In this document: positions 55,845 to 64,000 of the stretch, piece after piece
How the letters are laid out: every line of letters starts with the position of its first letter
Numbering within the stretch: the stretch's first letter is position 1
NCBI GenBank assembly: GCA_937936785.1
Contig: CALDDQ010000012.1
Span: forward strand, 17,171-81,170
Source of the DNA: an uncultured Endomicrobiia bacterium
GTDB lineage: Bacteria; Elusimicrobiota; Endomicrobiia; DTEH01
Length of the DNA stretch: 64,000 nucleotides
Direction: 5' to 3'
Made by a program: the position numbers and the translations under genes
Notes under the pieces: generated by a model
Seen by the model: the letters and a program-made list of their open reading frames with translations, nothing else
Told to the model about the DNA's origin: nothing
Database searches by the model: none

Positions 55845-56377
55845 CAAACGTTAATGCACAACAATCTTCATTAACAATAAAAGAAACAGATGAAATAAAA
55901 AATATCCAATCAAGAATTAAAACTATTTCCTCTGAAATAGAAAAAATATTTAATGAAATATCAGAACTTAAAACTAAGACAAACACTGTCATTGAAGAGA
56001 CAAATATTATGGGTGGTTCTATCGTAGAACTTAACCGCAAACTTGAACGAGCGAATAATGAAATATTAAATCTAATGGTGAAAATAGAAAGTATAACAAG
56101 AGATATTTCAGAATTAAAAGTTCAACAGTTTGCTTCATCTGAACAAAAACTTATAAAAGATGAATCGGAAGTTTTTGCAAAAGTAAGTAGTAGTGAGATA
56201 GAAAAACTTAGCACAGAAATTAATAATTTAAAACAAGAAATTAAACTATTAAAAGAAAATTTAGTTTCTGACAATTTGGCAGTTAAAGATCCGAATATGA
56301 GACGTATTTTAACTTCACCATATTTGACCATAACATCAGTTTTAATTTCTATAATAGCTTTGATATCGGTTTTTTAG
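55778..56377 (+). CDS. Secreted/anchored coiled-coil protein, unknown
   Basis: 199 residues. A strong AGGAGGG (55765-55771) with an ATG six nt on supports the start, though it lies inside the rluD-like gene (67-nt overlap). N-terminal hydrophobic segment (about 10-28), long heptad coiled coil (about 38-165) and C-terminal helix (YLTITSVLISIIALISVF). No family recognised. It may be an envelope-spanning structural protein; inference only. Confidence 0.6.
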   Translation: MFRILCSNTKRFFIYVIFMSFITNVNAQQSSLTIKETDEIKNIQSRIKTISSEIEKIFNEISELKTKTNTVIEETNIMGGSIVELNRKLERANNEILNLMVKIESITRDISELKVQQFASSEQKLIKDESEVFAKVSSSEIEKLSTEINNLKQEIKLLKENLVSDNLAVKDPNMRRILTSPYLTITSVLISIIALISVF

Positions 56378-56427
56378 TGTTTATGTAGATAAATATTAAA
56401 AAATTTTATATAAACAATTCTCGTGAA

Positions 56428-57153
56428 ATGAAAAAAATATTAATAAAAATTGTTTTTTTATTATGTATACTTTCATTGTACCAAATTTATGCTATTACAA
56501 TAGAATCTTTTGGTGTTGATGGAAGTTCAGAAAATATTAATGTTGTTGTAATAGACAGAAATCCTTTAATTCACTGGAAATATACAGGGACAGTGACAAA
56601 GTATGAAGTAGTTATGTCAACTTTTATGTCAGGATTATCTTCTGGTACAACAATATGGTTTGTAGAAGGAACAACTACAACTATTAATACACTAAATTTT
56701 ATTACAAGGATAGAATGTAATTACTCAAATTTTAATAACAATGATACATACTATCTAAAATTAAAATTATATTCTTCATCAACAACTTTTGTTGAAGAAA
56801 AATTTCAGTTTAAAACTTCTCCTACAGCAATAAAACAATTGACCACAAATAAATTGGAATTTTACATTGATCAAAATAATCCTTTTTGTCCTAAACAAAA
56901 TGAAACTACAACTTTAAGATATATTGTTAAAGACAAAGATTTGAATGTAAAATTATATGTTTTTACTATCTCAGGGAAATATATAAGAAAACTGGTAGAC
57001 CATTCAGCTTTAAAAGATGTTTTATATAGTCAAGTATGGGATGGGAAAGATGATTCAGGCAATATTTTGCCAGAAGGAATGTATATCGCAATAGTTGTTG
57101 CAGGAGATTATGTCCCAGTTTCAAAATTTATTGGTATTATAGACAAAAGATGA
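56428..57153 (+). CDS. Secreted protein with FlgD-like Ig (T9SS-style) domain
   Basis: 241 residues. Signal peptide (about 1-23), then a fibronectin-like domain (about 25-135: NPLIHWKYTGTVTKYEVVMSTF) and a C-terminal FlgD-like Ig domain (about 145-241: DQNNPFCPKQNETTTLRYIV, VWDGKDDSGNILPEGMYIAIV). It overlaps the PorV-FlgD-OmpA gene by 4 nt (ATGA), implying stoichiometric co-production with it. Confidence 0.75.
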   Translation: MKKILIKIVFLLCILSLYQIYAITIESFGVDGSSENINVVVIDRNPLIHWKYTGTVTKYEVVMSTFMSGLSSGTTIWFVEGTTTTINTLNFITRIECNYSNFNNNDTYYLKLKLYSSSTTFVEEKFQFKTSPTAIKQLTTNKLEFYIDQNNPFCPKQNETTTLRYIVKDKDLNVKLYVFTISGKYIRKLVDHSALKDVLYSQVWDGKDDSGNILPEGMYIAIVVAGDYVPVSKFIGIIDKR

Positions 57154-59240
57154 TAAATTACAAGTTTAAAATTAAAAATTATAGATTAAAAGAAATATTT
57201 TTAAAATTTATTTTTTTTGTTTTTATATCATTTTTAGTTTTTGATGATACATTTTTGTTTGCAAAAGTTTATGAATTTGAATTTTTAAATACACCATCAG
57301 GTGTTCGTGCAATGGGTTTGGGAGAAAATTTTGTTTCAATGGAAAATTCTGTTGAAGGATTGTTTGTTAACCCTGCAATTGCAGGAACAATGCCTTTCGG
57401 AGAAACAGTTTTTGCACACCATTTGTATTATAATAATAGTTATGTAACTCAGTTAGCATTAAATATTCCGATGAAAAAGTTTGGTTTTGGTATTACAGGA
57501 AAATATTTTTCTACTCCGGATATACCAGCAATAATCAACTACCAGGAATTAGGACAGAATTATTCTTTAAAATCTTTTTTTTGTGGAGCTCAGGTAGGGG
57601 TTCATGTATTTAGATGGTTAGGATTTGGCATAGGAGCAAAATATGTTAATGAGAATATGTTGTCATTAAACAAAAATATAATTTTGTATGATACAGGATT
57701 TGTGTTAAATACAAAAAATGATGTGTTATCATTTTCTGGTTCTTTAGAAAATTATAATGCTGATGATAAATATATTATCCAATCTTTTTATAACATAGGT
57801 TTATCTGTTAAACTTAATTTGCCAGATCAAGCATCAAATATAAATTTTTTATTAGGAGCAAAAATTGATACGAAAACAATGGAAACAAAATATTCGGTAG
57901 GGTTAGAACATTGGGGTAGTGATGTGTTAGGATTACGATTGGGATATGTTTATGATATTGGAAGGAATAATTTAGACGTTTTTGGTCCGATAACATTTTT
58001 TCGTGCAGGGTTGAGTTTAAGAATAAAAAGTTTTACTATAGATTATGGTTTTTTGCCAAGCCAACATTTAACAGATACACATAATATTGGATTAAGTTAT
58101 AGATATAAAGACAAAAAAAAGGTTGATACAATTATAAAACAAGCATTTTTAGAGGTTGAGCCATATTATTTTTCACCAAATTCTGATGGATACAAAGATA
58201 ACATTTTTTTTATTCATAATGCTACTTCAACAAAAGGTTTTGTAGAAATGACATATGAAATAAGAAATAATTCAGGAGATATTGTTACAACAATTTTATT
58301 TTCTTCAGACACGAAAAAGGTTGATTCATTATATGTTTTTAATGGGACAGATAAACAAACAGGACAAGTTTTACCTGATGGTGTTTATAATGTAAATTTA
58401 AAATTAGTTGATATTACCAATAAACAACAGATTATTTATGAAACTGCAAAAAAAGAATTTGTTTTGGACACCACACCACCAAAAATAAAAATAATAATTT
58501 CCACCCCTGCAATCACTCCAAATAATGATAGTATAGAAGATGAACTTAATGCTGAAATAAAGATTGATGATATTTTATCACCAATAGAAAGTATAAGTTT
58601 AAAAATTTTCACATTATCTGATAAACAGATAAAAAGTTATTTATTAAATGTTTCTACTCAAAATACAAAATCTATCCAAACTGGTATAGTTTGGGATTGT
58701 CGTGACGAACTTTATGGCAAAGTTGTGCATGAGGGAGAATATAAAATTTTAGTTACTGTAAAAGACCTTGCTGGGAATAAATCTTTTGCAGAGGAAAGGT
58801 TTAGAGTAGTAATTGTTGAAAAAAACTCTGTGGAAGAAAAATTAGTGTATATTAAAGGAGCAAAAGTTGGTTTTGATGAAAGAGGGTTAATTATTACATA
58901 TCCAACAGACGATTTGTTTATAAAAGGAACTTCGGATATTAATCCACAGATGCACGATTCGTTATCTTCTTTGGCAGACGTTATTAAAAGTAAATATTCA
59001 AAAAATAAAATATTAATTGAAGGACATACAGATTCTGTCGGAGAAGATAATGTTAATATTCAAAAATCTAGCAGTTATGCTTGGTCTGTGTATTCTTACT
59101 TAATAAAAAATTTTGGTTTTGAAGCAAAAAATTTGGAAGTAAAAGGTTATGGTAAAAGAAAACCTATTGCTACTAACAAAACAAAAATTGGTCGTGCACA
59201 AAATCGTAGAATTGAAATAATAGTAATATTAAAAAATTAA
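57150..59240 (+). CDS. PorV/PorQ-like barrel fused to FlgD/CHU_C-like Ig repeats and OmpA domain
   Basis: 696 residues. Signal segment (about 12-38), a PorV/PorQ-like barrel (about 40-325, opening NTPSGVRAMGLGENFVSMENSVEGLFVNPA), two Ig-like repeats with the gliding-type signatures FSPNSDGYKDN and ITPNNDSIEDE and WDCRDE/VHEGEY (about 335-560), then an OmpA_C peptidoglycan-binding domain (about 575-696: LIEGHTDSVG, VKGYGKRKP, RAQNRRIEII). It would put barrel, periplasmic linker and cell-wall anchor in one polypeptide. The Ig repeats must be periplasmic for OmpA to reach peptidoglycan. Confidence 0.82.
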   Translation: MINYKFKIKNYRLKEIFLKFIFFVFISFLVFDDTFLFAKVYEFEFLNTPSGVRAMGLGENFVSMENSVEGLFVNPAIAGTMPFGETVFAHHLYYNNSYVTQLALNIPMKKFGFGITGKYFSTPDIPAIINYQELGQNYSLKSFFCGAQVGVHVFRWLGFGIGAKYVNENMLSLNKNIILYDTGFVLNTKNDVLSFSGSLENYNADDKYIIQSFYNIGLSVKLNLPDQASNINFLLGAKIDTKTMETKYSVGLEHWGSDVLGLRLGYVYDIGRNNLDVFGPITFFRAGLSLRIKSFTIDYGFLPSQHLTDTHNIGLSYRYKDKKKVDTIIKQAFLEVEPYYFSPNSDGYKDNIFFIHNATSTKGFVEMTYEIRNNSGDIVTTILFSSDTKKVDSLYVFNGTDKQTGQVLPDGVYNVNLKLVDITNKQQIIYETAKKEFVLDTTPPKIKIIISTPAITPNNDSIEDELNAEIKIDDILSPIESISLKIFTLSDKQIKSYLLNVSTQNTKSIQTGIVWDCRDELYGKVVHEGEYKILVTVKDLAGNKSFAEERFRVVIVEKNSVEEKLVYIKGAKVGFDERGLIITYPTDDLFIKGTSDINPQMHDSLSSLADVIKSKYSKNKILIEGHTDSVGEDNVNIQKSSSYAWSVYSYLIKNFGFEAKNLEVKGYGKRKPIATNKTKIGRAQNRRIEIIVILKN

Positions 59241-59259
59241 AATTTTATTGGAGGTATTT

Positions 59260-60027
59260 ATGACAGAGACAAAACAAATTTCACGAGGATTAAGTATTAT
59301 TATAGTAGTTTTAATTTCACTTTTAATATCATTCGTTACATCATATGTGTCATATTTTTATATATTTCCTGAAATTGAAAAAAAACATTTTGTAGTTGAA
59401 ACACCAGATGTAAGAAAAATTTCTTTAACAGAAGCAATATCGCGTTTATCTTCGCATAAATTAGGATACAAAGTTATTGAAGAAGTTGAAAGTGAAGATA
59501 CACCAACGGGCACTGTAATATATCAGTTGCCATTACCTAAAACCAATGTTCGAACTGGACAAGAGGTTGTTTTAATGGTATCTAAAGGTATTCCTGTGAT
59601 TTATGTGCCAAAACTAAAGAATAAAACTTTAAATGAAGCTAAATCAATTTTGTTACAATTAGGACTTATTTTAGGCAATGTGAAAGAAGTTGAATCGGAA
59701 GAAATTAAACAACCAGGATTTGTATTAGATTCTTATCCTCAAGAAGGAACAAGTGTTAAAAAAGGAACAGTTATAGAATTAGTTGTTAGCAAAACTCCTG
59801 TTCAAATAAAAAATTTGGAGATGGTTGTAACACCGAACATAGTTGGTAAATCTTTGGTTGAGGGACAAAAAATTTTAACAAGTCGTGGTTTAAGGTTAGG
59901 AAAAGTTAAGAAGACGACTAATGAAAATTTTGATTTTGATATGATTTTAGAACAAAAACCTTCTGCTGGACAAAAAATTGCTTCAGGTAGTGGAGTTGAT
60001 ATAACACTAAATGCTGAGGCTGAGTAA
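59260..60027 (+). CDS. Membrane-anchored PASTA-domain protein
   Basis: 255 residues. A TM helix (about 9-34: GLSIIIVVLISLLISFVTSYVSYF) and three PASTA domains (about 44-110, 113-182, 190-252) marked by VPKLKNKTLNEAKSILLQLGL and ITPNIVGKSL-like VTPNIVGKSLVEGQKIL with GQKIASGSGVDITL. PASTA domains bind peptidoglycan or muropeptides; no kinase domain is attached. GGAGGT at 59250-59255 selects the ATG at 59260 over a TTG reading from 59248. Confidence 0.88.
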   Translation: MTETKQISRGLSIIIVVLISLLISFVTSYVSYFYIFPEIEKKHFVVETPDVRKISLTEAISRLSSHKLGYKVIEEVESEDTPTGTVIYQLPLPKTNVRTGQEVVLMVSKGIPVIYVPKLKNKTLNEAKSILLQLGLILGNVKEVESEEIKQPGFVLDSYPQEGTSVKKGTVIELVVSKTPVQIKNLEMVVTPNIVGKSLVEGQKILTSRGLRLGKVKKTTNENFDFDMILEQKPSAGQKIASGSGVDITLNAEAE

Positions 60028-60106
60028 CAAAAAAATTTTTTATAAAAATTTTTGTAGCAGAAAAATAATTCTAACAAAAAAATTATCTTTTCTTAAATAA
60101 TATGTC

Positions 60107-61795
60107 TTACTTATTGCTTTGTTCCAGTTTTAATGTTTTTGTAGTCATAAAAGTTAAATTTTCAGGTCCAAAATATTGTATAGGTCCTGGGAATAAATAA
60201 TTTTCGTTTAATGCCCAGGTTTCTCTATTTTGTTTTAGATATTTGAACGGTTTTGCATCAAGGTTCACTAACGCTTTTTGAATTACAGGTTTTTCTTTAC
60301 CTTTTCTGCGTTCTATGTTCATCATCATTGTTAGTGGTATTCCACCGCAGACCCAATTTTGTGGTTTTTGAACAAGTTTTCTTACAGAAGATAAATAACC
60401 AGTTAAATTATTTAATACCAGTAACGCTGCATTAAAACCTAATGCATAGGTATAATTAGCATCAAAATTTGACGGAGCACCACAACGTCCTTCGTAGCCA
60501 AAAAAGTGTGTAATAGCAGAAAATTTTCCGTTATAAGTTCCATTTTTTTTCATCTCAGAAAGTTTTGGTTTTATCATATCAATTAATAATTTTTCTGTTT
60601 CAATTAAAGATACCTGAACATTACCATGTGGATCGCGGTCAAGCATAAGTTGTGTTTCAATGTTATCAGGTAACGATTTCATTAAATTTGCAAGTTCAAC
60701 AGTAAGTTTTGAATATACAAAATTTCTTTTTTCTTCTATATTTGTTAATGAGTTTATAGTTATTTCATTATCTGCTAAAATATCATTTAATGCCGAGATA
60801 AGATTTTTCATTTCAGGAATAAACTCTATCAGTCCTTCAGGAACAAGTACAACACCAAAATTTTTTTTCATTTCAGCACGTTTTACAATTATATCAACGA
60901 TATAATCTACAATCTGTGCTAAAGTCATATTTTTTTGTTTAACTTCTTCTCCTATTAGAATAATATTTGGTTGAGTCTTAAGTCCAACTTCTAAAGTAAT
61001 ATGAGAAGCGCTTCTTCCCATTAAACGTATAAAATGCCAATATTTGCGTGCAGAATTTACATCTCGGCATATGTTACCAACAAGTTCAGCATAAATTTTT
61101 GTTGCAGTATCAAACCCAAACGACGTTTCAATTTTATCGTTTTTCAGGTCTCCATCAATAGTTTTTGGTACACCAACAACATTTATGTTAACATTTTCTT
61201 GTTTAAAATATTCAGCAATTAATGCAGCGTTAGTGTTAGAATCATCTCCACCGATTATTACCAGAGCATCAATTTTGTTTTGTATTAAAACATCTTTAGT
61301 TTTTTGAAATTGTTCTGGTGTTTCAATTTTTGTTCTACCAGATTGTATCATATCAAAACCGCCGGTATTTCTATATTGATCAATTAAAGGTTTTGTAAGT
61401 TCTTTAAATTTGTTTTCCAAAATTCCTGATGGTCCACCTAAAAAACCAACTAATTTATTTTTTGAATTAGTTTTTTTTAATCCATCAAAAAGTCCTGCAA
61501 TAACATTATGACCACCTGGTGCTTGTCCGCCAGAAAGAACTACACCAACTTTTACAACTTTTTTCTTAATTTGAGAGTTTTTTCCTTTGGAAAAAATTAC
61601 TTCTGGCATACCATAAGTTTTAGGGAAAAGTTTTTTTATTGTTTCTTGGGCAGAAACACTTCTTGTTGCAGAAATAAGTTTTGCGACAATTGTTGAAGGA
61701 TGATTTTTTAATACATTTGGTAGTATAGGTTTAAATTTTAGCCGTTCCTGTTGTAACTCTGAAATTTTGTTAGGAATAACTTTTTTGTTTGTCAT
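60107..61795 (-). CDS. PPi-dependent 6-phosphofructokinase, long form
   Basis: 562 residues of the large plant-type PPi-PFK class. GVVLSGGQAPGGHNVIAG and GGDDSNTNAALIAEYF (with Asp in place of the Gly of ATP enzymes) are the diagnostic PPi-type motifs; GVPKTIDGDLKN and the sugar site follow (LMGRSASHITLEVGL). It phosphorylates fructose-6-phosphate with pyrophosphate, reversibly. AAAGGAG upstream. A good match to a fermentative anaerobe with glycogen. Confidence 0.95.
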   Translation of the reverse strand: MTNKKVIPNKISELQQERLKFKPILPNVLKNHPSTIVAKLISATRSVSAQETIKKLFPKTYGMPEVIFSKGKNSQIKKKVVKVGVVLSGGQAPGGHNVIAGLFDGLKKTNSKNKLVGFLGGPSGILENKFKELTKPLIDQYRNTGGFDMIQSGRTKIETPEQFQKTKDVLIQNKIDALVIIGGDDSNTNAALIAEYFKQENVNINVVGVPKTIDGDLKNDKIETSFGFDTATKIYAELVGNICRDVNSARKYWHFIRLMGRSASHITLEVGLKTQPNIILIGEEVKQKNMTLAQIVDYIVDIIVKRAEMKKNFGVVLVPEGLIEFIPEMKNLISALNDILADNEITINSLTNIEEKRNFVYSKLTVELANLMKSLPDNIETQLMLDRDPHGNVQVSLIETEKLLIDMIKPKLSEMKKNGTYNGKFSAITHFFGYEGRCGAPSNFDANYTYALGFNAALLVLNNLTGYLSSVRKLVQKPQNWVCGGIPLTMMMNIERRKGKEKPVIQKALVNLDAKPFKYLKQNRETWALNENYLFPGPIQYFGPENLTFMTTKTLKLEQSNK

Positions 61796-61852
61796 ATAAT
61801 TTTACTCCTTTTTATTAAAAAGTATTGTTCGTAAATATATTTGCTACATATA

Positions 61853-63073
61853 TTAGATTTTATTTTTTATTTCAACAAAAAGATTTTGGTCTAAAGAAAT
61901 TATTTTGATTTTTGGAAAAACAATTTTTATTGTTGTTCCTTTTTCTACTACACTTTCAACTTCAATCTCTGCTTTATGAATATCAGCAATTCTTTTTACA
62001 ATTGAAAGACCAAGCCCAGTGCCATTTTCGTTAACAATAGCGGCATTGTTGGAGCGAAAATATTCGTTAAAAATTTTTGGAATATTTTGTTTAGGGATAC
62101 CAATTCCTTGATCTATTACTGATATGCATACTTTGTCATTGTTTTTGTCTTCAATAACAATTTTAATTTCAGAATTTTGTGGAGAATAAATTATTGCGTT
62201 ATCAACAATGTTAGACAACATTATAACAATTTGTTCCTGGTTACAAGATATAGTGTCATTTTTTGATAGATTTTTAAAAATTAAGCTAATATGTTTTTTT
62301 TCAGCTACAGCTATAAAAGTTTCTAAAACGTTTTTTACAATTTTCTCTAATGAAACCGTCTGTAACTTTATATTTTCTTCAACATAAGAATTTAAGTTTG
62401 CAAGTTCTAACATATTTTTTATTGCTTTAGAAAGCATTTGGCATCGTGTTTTAATTTTTATAATAATATCTTTTGCTTGATCGGTGATTTGTCCAGCGTA
62501 ACCTTGTAATAATACGTCAACATAACTTTGTATTGCTGCAAAAGGTGCTTTTAATTGGTGTGTAGCTTGAAGTAAATATTTAGTTTTTGCGTCATTGATT
62601 TGTTGTAATTTTTCATTAAGATTTTCAATATCTGCCAACTTATGTTTAAGTTCTTTATTTGCCCATTCGAGCTCTTCCGTACGTTGTTGAATTTTTATTT
62701 CAAGGGTTTTTTTATAATTTTCAAGTTCGTCGGTGACTTGTTGTTGAGCATCAACAAAATGAAATATTATCTTGCACGCTTCTGAACCCATAATGTTAGT
62801 TGTAGGAAGTTTGTTTCGAACAAGGTGTCTAAAAACTCTTGTCTGACCGGTAACTTCTAAAATTAAAGTTATTTCTGGATCTTTTAATACAGATTCAATA
62901 TTTGCCCATAGACAAGTTTTTATATTATATTTTTGTGCAAGAAGCATTCCTTCTGCGGTAGGGTTTATGTCGCAAACATACTTAACGGTAATATCAGGAA
63001 TTTTTATCAGATCTTGTAACAGTGCAGTTCCGCCTTTACCCGCACCTACTAATGCGATTTTTGTAATAGACAT
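61853..63073 (-). CDS. Sensor histidine kinase with N-terminal NAD(P)-binding-like domain
   Basis: 406 residues without membrane segments. Residues 1-110 form a Rossmann-like region (KIALVGAGKGGTALLQDLIKI, VKYVCDINPTAEGMLLAQKYNIKT, LILEVTGQTRV). Residues 110-165 are coiled coil, then HisKA with H172 in THQLKAPFAAI, and HATPase_c with NIVDNAIIYS, VIDQGIGIP and GTGLGLSIVKRI. The soluble architecture suggests sensing of a cytoplasmic cofactor or metabolite. It follows the response regulator by 13 nt. Rossmann function is inferred from the GxGxxG-like pattern. Confidence 0.85.
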   Translation of the reverse strand: MSITKIALVGAGKGGTALLQDLIKIPDITVKYVCDINPTAEGMLLAQKYNIKTCLWANIESVLKDPEITLILEVTGQTRVFRHLVRNKLPTTNIMGSEACKIIFHFVDAQQQVTDELENYKKTLEIKIQQRTEELEWANKELKHKLADIENLNEKLQQINDAKTKYLLQATHQLKAPFAAIQSYVDVLLQGYAGQITDQAKDIIIKIKTRCQMLSKAIKNMLELANLNSYVEENIKLQTVSLEKIVKNVLETFIAVAEKKHISLIFKNLSKNDTISCNQEQIVIMLSNIVDNAIIYSPQNSEIKIVIEDKNNDKVCISVIDQGIGIPKQNIPKIFNEYFRSNNAAIVNENGTGLGLSIVKRIADIHKAEIEVESVVEKGTTIKIVFPKIKIISLDQNLFVEIKNKI

Positions 63074-63086
63074 AGTTTTTATAATA

Positions 63087-63479
63087 TTATTTTATCATTT
63101 TTGCAACTTTATCAAGCAGTTCATCAGGATGTATCGGTTTTTCTACAAATTCTTCAACAGGTAAAAATGATTCATCACGGTCTCTGTTTGAAAATGTAAA
63201 ACCAGCTATACCTTTCTCGTTCACAGCGGATAACATTAAAATAGGAATATTTTTTGTTCTATTGTCAGACTTAAGTTTTCTTGACATTTCAAATCCTGCA
63301 GTATCATTTTCTGGAAATATTACATCCAGAATTATTATATTAGGATTAAATGAGATAACATTTTCAATAAGGTTTTCTTCGTTATTTTGAAACTTAACTT
63401 CATATCCAGCACTTTTTAATACAATAGAAATTGAATCAACAATATCTTTATCATCGTCTACAATATAAACTTTTTTCAT
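63087..63479 (-). CDS. Single-domain response regulator
   Basis: About 130 residues: KKVYIVDDDKDIVDSI, phosphorylation Asp in NIIILDVIFP, then IPILMLSAV and VEKPIHPDEL, the CheY-like receiver only. There is no output domain, so it signals by protein interaction or passes phosphate on. An ATG at 63485 abuts AAGGAG with no spacing; the second ATG at 63479, 6 nt away, is the better start. Paired with the kinase downstream. Confidence 0.88.
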   Translation of the reverse strand: MKKVYIVDDDKDIVDSISIVLKSAGYEVKFQNNEENLIENVISFNPNIIILDVIFPENDTAGFEMSRKLKSDNRTKNIPILMLSAVNEKGIAGFTFSNRDRDESFLPVEEFVEKPIHPDELLDKVAKMIK

Positions 63480-63751
63480 TATCATCTCCTTATAAAAGTT
63501 TTTAAAATTTATTTATTAAATAATTTTTCAGTTTAACGAAAAATTTAATTTTTATTATTTTTGATATGGTATAAAAAATACTACTACTTATAATAATATA
63601 ATAATTTATTTTTTCAATCAATATTGTTGATATTTTTTTGGTAAGTAAAGATAGTATCCTATTTTGTAATAAGTTTTTTTATAGATTTTTTTATTTAATA
63701 TAATTTTTGCACAATCTCTAACCCAGTCCCAAAAATATTATCAAATTCGAC

Positions 63752-63952
63752 ATGGAAGTAAATGACTTTTTAAGTGCCAGCCCTGACCACTCATATAAAT
63801 CATATGCCAGCAAATTCAACATCACGCGAGCACGGATAAGCCAGCTGATGAAGATACACAATGCTTTACCTCCAGATCTTATTAGTTTTATTAACTTTCT
63901 TTATGAAAATTTTATTGTTTATATACGACAAAATCAAAAAAATGATACATAA
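63752..63952 (+). CDS. Small HTH protein, possibly at a mobile/recombinase locus edge
   Basis: 66 residues. SYKSYASKFNITRARISQLMKIHNALPPDLISFI has the shape of the helix-turn-helix that precedes or sits in some recombinases and ParB-like proteins (NITRARISQLM). Base composition is visibly richer in C and G than neighbouring genes. No Shine-Dalgarno is evident. The 48 bases to the window end finish with AAGGAGGT, a perfect Shine-Dalgarno for a gene just beyond the window. Confidence 0.5.
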   Translation: MEVNDFLSASPDHSYKSYASKFNITRARISQLMKIHNALPPDLISFINFLYENFIVYIRQNQKNDT

Positions 63953-64000
63953 AAACATTACCTCCCAAAAATGGATCAAAATACATCATCAAAAGGAGGT

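Noticed and set aside
60028..60106. AT-rich repeat between convergent PASTA and PPi-PFK genes as a terminator
   Set aside because: Only runs of A and T that pair in many registers; no defined stem can be named.

Overview
The window is a strongly AT-rich bacterial chromosome segment that looks like an anaerobic diderm from a poorly characterised candidate phylum. Evidence for a diderm envelope is PorV/PorQ-type barrels, FlgD-like/T9SS-style C-terminal domains, an OmpA domain, a barrel protein ending in Phe, LspA and Lgt. Evidence for anaerobic metabolism is a fused 2-oxoacid:ferredoxin oxidoreductase, desulfoferrodoxin, rubrerythrin, a flavodiiron protein, a PPi-type phosphofructokinase and a V/A-type ATPase with an apparent Na+ site. 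Elusimicrobiota or a neighbouring uncultured lineage would fit. This is an inference from gene content, since no rRNA or ribosomal protein lies in the window.

Layout. 58-3620 (-): PorV-like barrel and an Asp-box propeller protein with a sorting-type C-terminus. 4023-11956 (+): Rrf2 regulator, cysK, O-acetylhomoserine sulfhydrylase, metX, metW, korAB, DsrE-like, TusA-like and a tiny membrane protein, followed by a cytochrome b5/YHS protein and a DUF5679 peptide. 13031-15259 (+): second Rrf2 regulator with DUF438/hemerythrin/PAS and DUF1858-DUF2249 proteins. A strong bidirectional hairpin then separates this from 15350-19932 (-), an oxygen-defence block (rubrerythrin, desulfoferrodoxin, ferritin-like, PerR/Fur, a frameshifted ferredoxin, flavodiiron protein, flavin reductase, Ogg-type glycosylase). 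20049-25085 (-): discoidin/glycosidase-like secreted protein, NYN protein, SurA-N protein. 25183-36671 (+): lipoprotein, glycogen phosphorylase, a 1183-aa coiled-coil protein with a barrel partner, DUF4912 and GH57 branching enzyme. 37416-44623 (+): ECF sigma, zinc anti-sigma and V-ATPase subunits H/G-I-K-E-C-F-A, with B and D absent. 44642-49998 (+): threonine synthase, zinc-ribbon protein, RtcB, a NifS-like protein lacking the PLP lysine, DUF4321 and Maf. 50767-60027 (+): ileS, lspA, lgt, rluD-like, coiled-coil protein, FlgD-Ig protein, PorV-FlgD-OmpA fusion and PASTA protein. 60107-63479 (-): PPi-PFK and a two-component pair whose kinase carries an NAD(P)-binding-like N-terminus. The last 250 bases carry a small HTH gene of different composition, possibly the edge of a mobile or recombinase locus.

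How it fits together. The window combines methionine/cysteine biosynthesis and sulfur relay, ferredoxin-linked carbon metabolism, O2/NO/peroxide defence under two Rrf2 and one PerR-like regulators, glycogen storage and mobilisation, and a large investment in envelope export. The points most worth checking are the NifS-like protein without its PLP lysine, the frameshifted ferredoxin overlapping the flavodiiron gene, the V-ATPase operon missing its B and D genes, the Rossmann-fused kinase and the PorV-FlgD-OmpA fusion. I saw no CRISPR array, tRNA, rRNA or complete insertion sequence.
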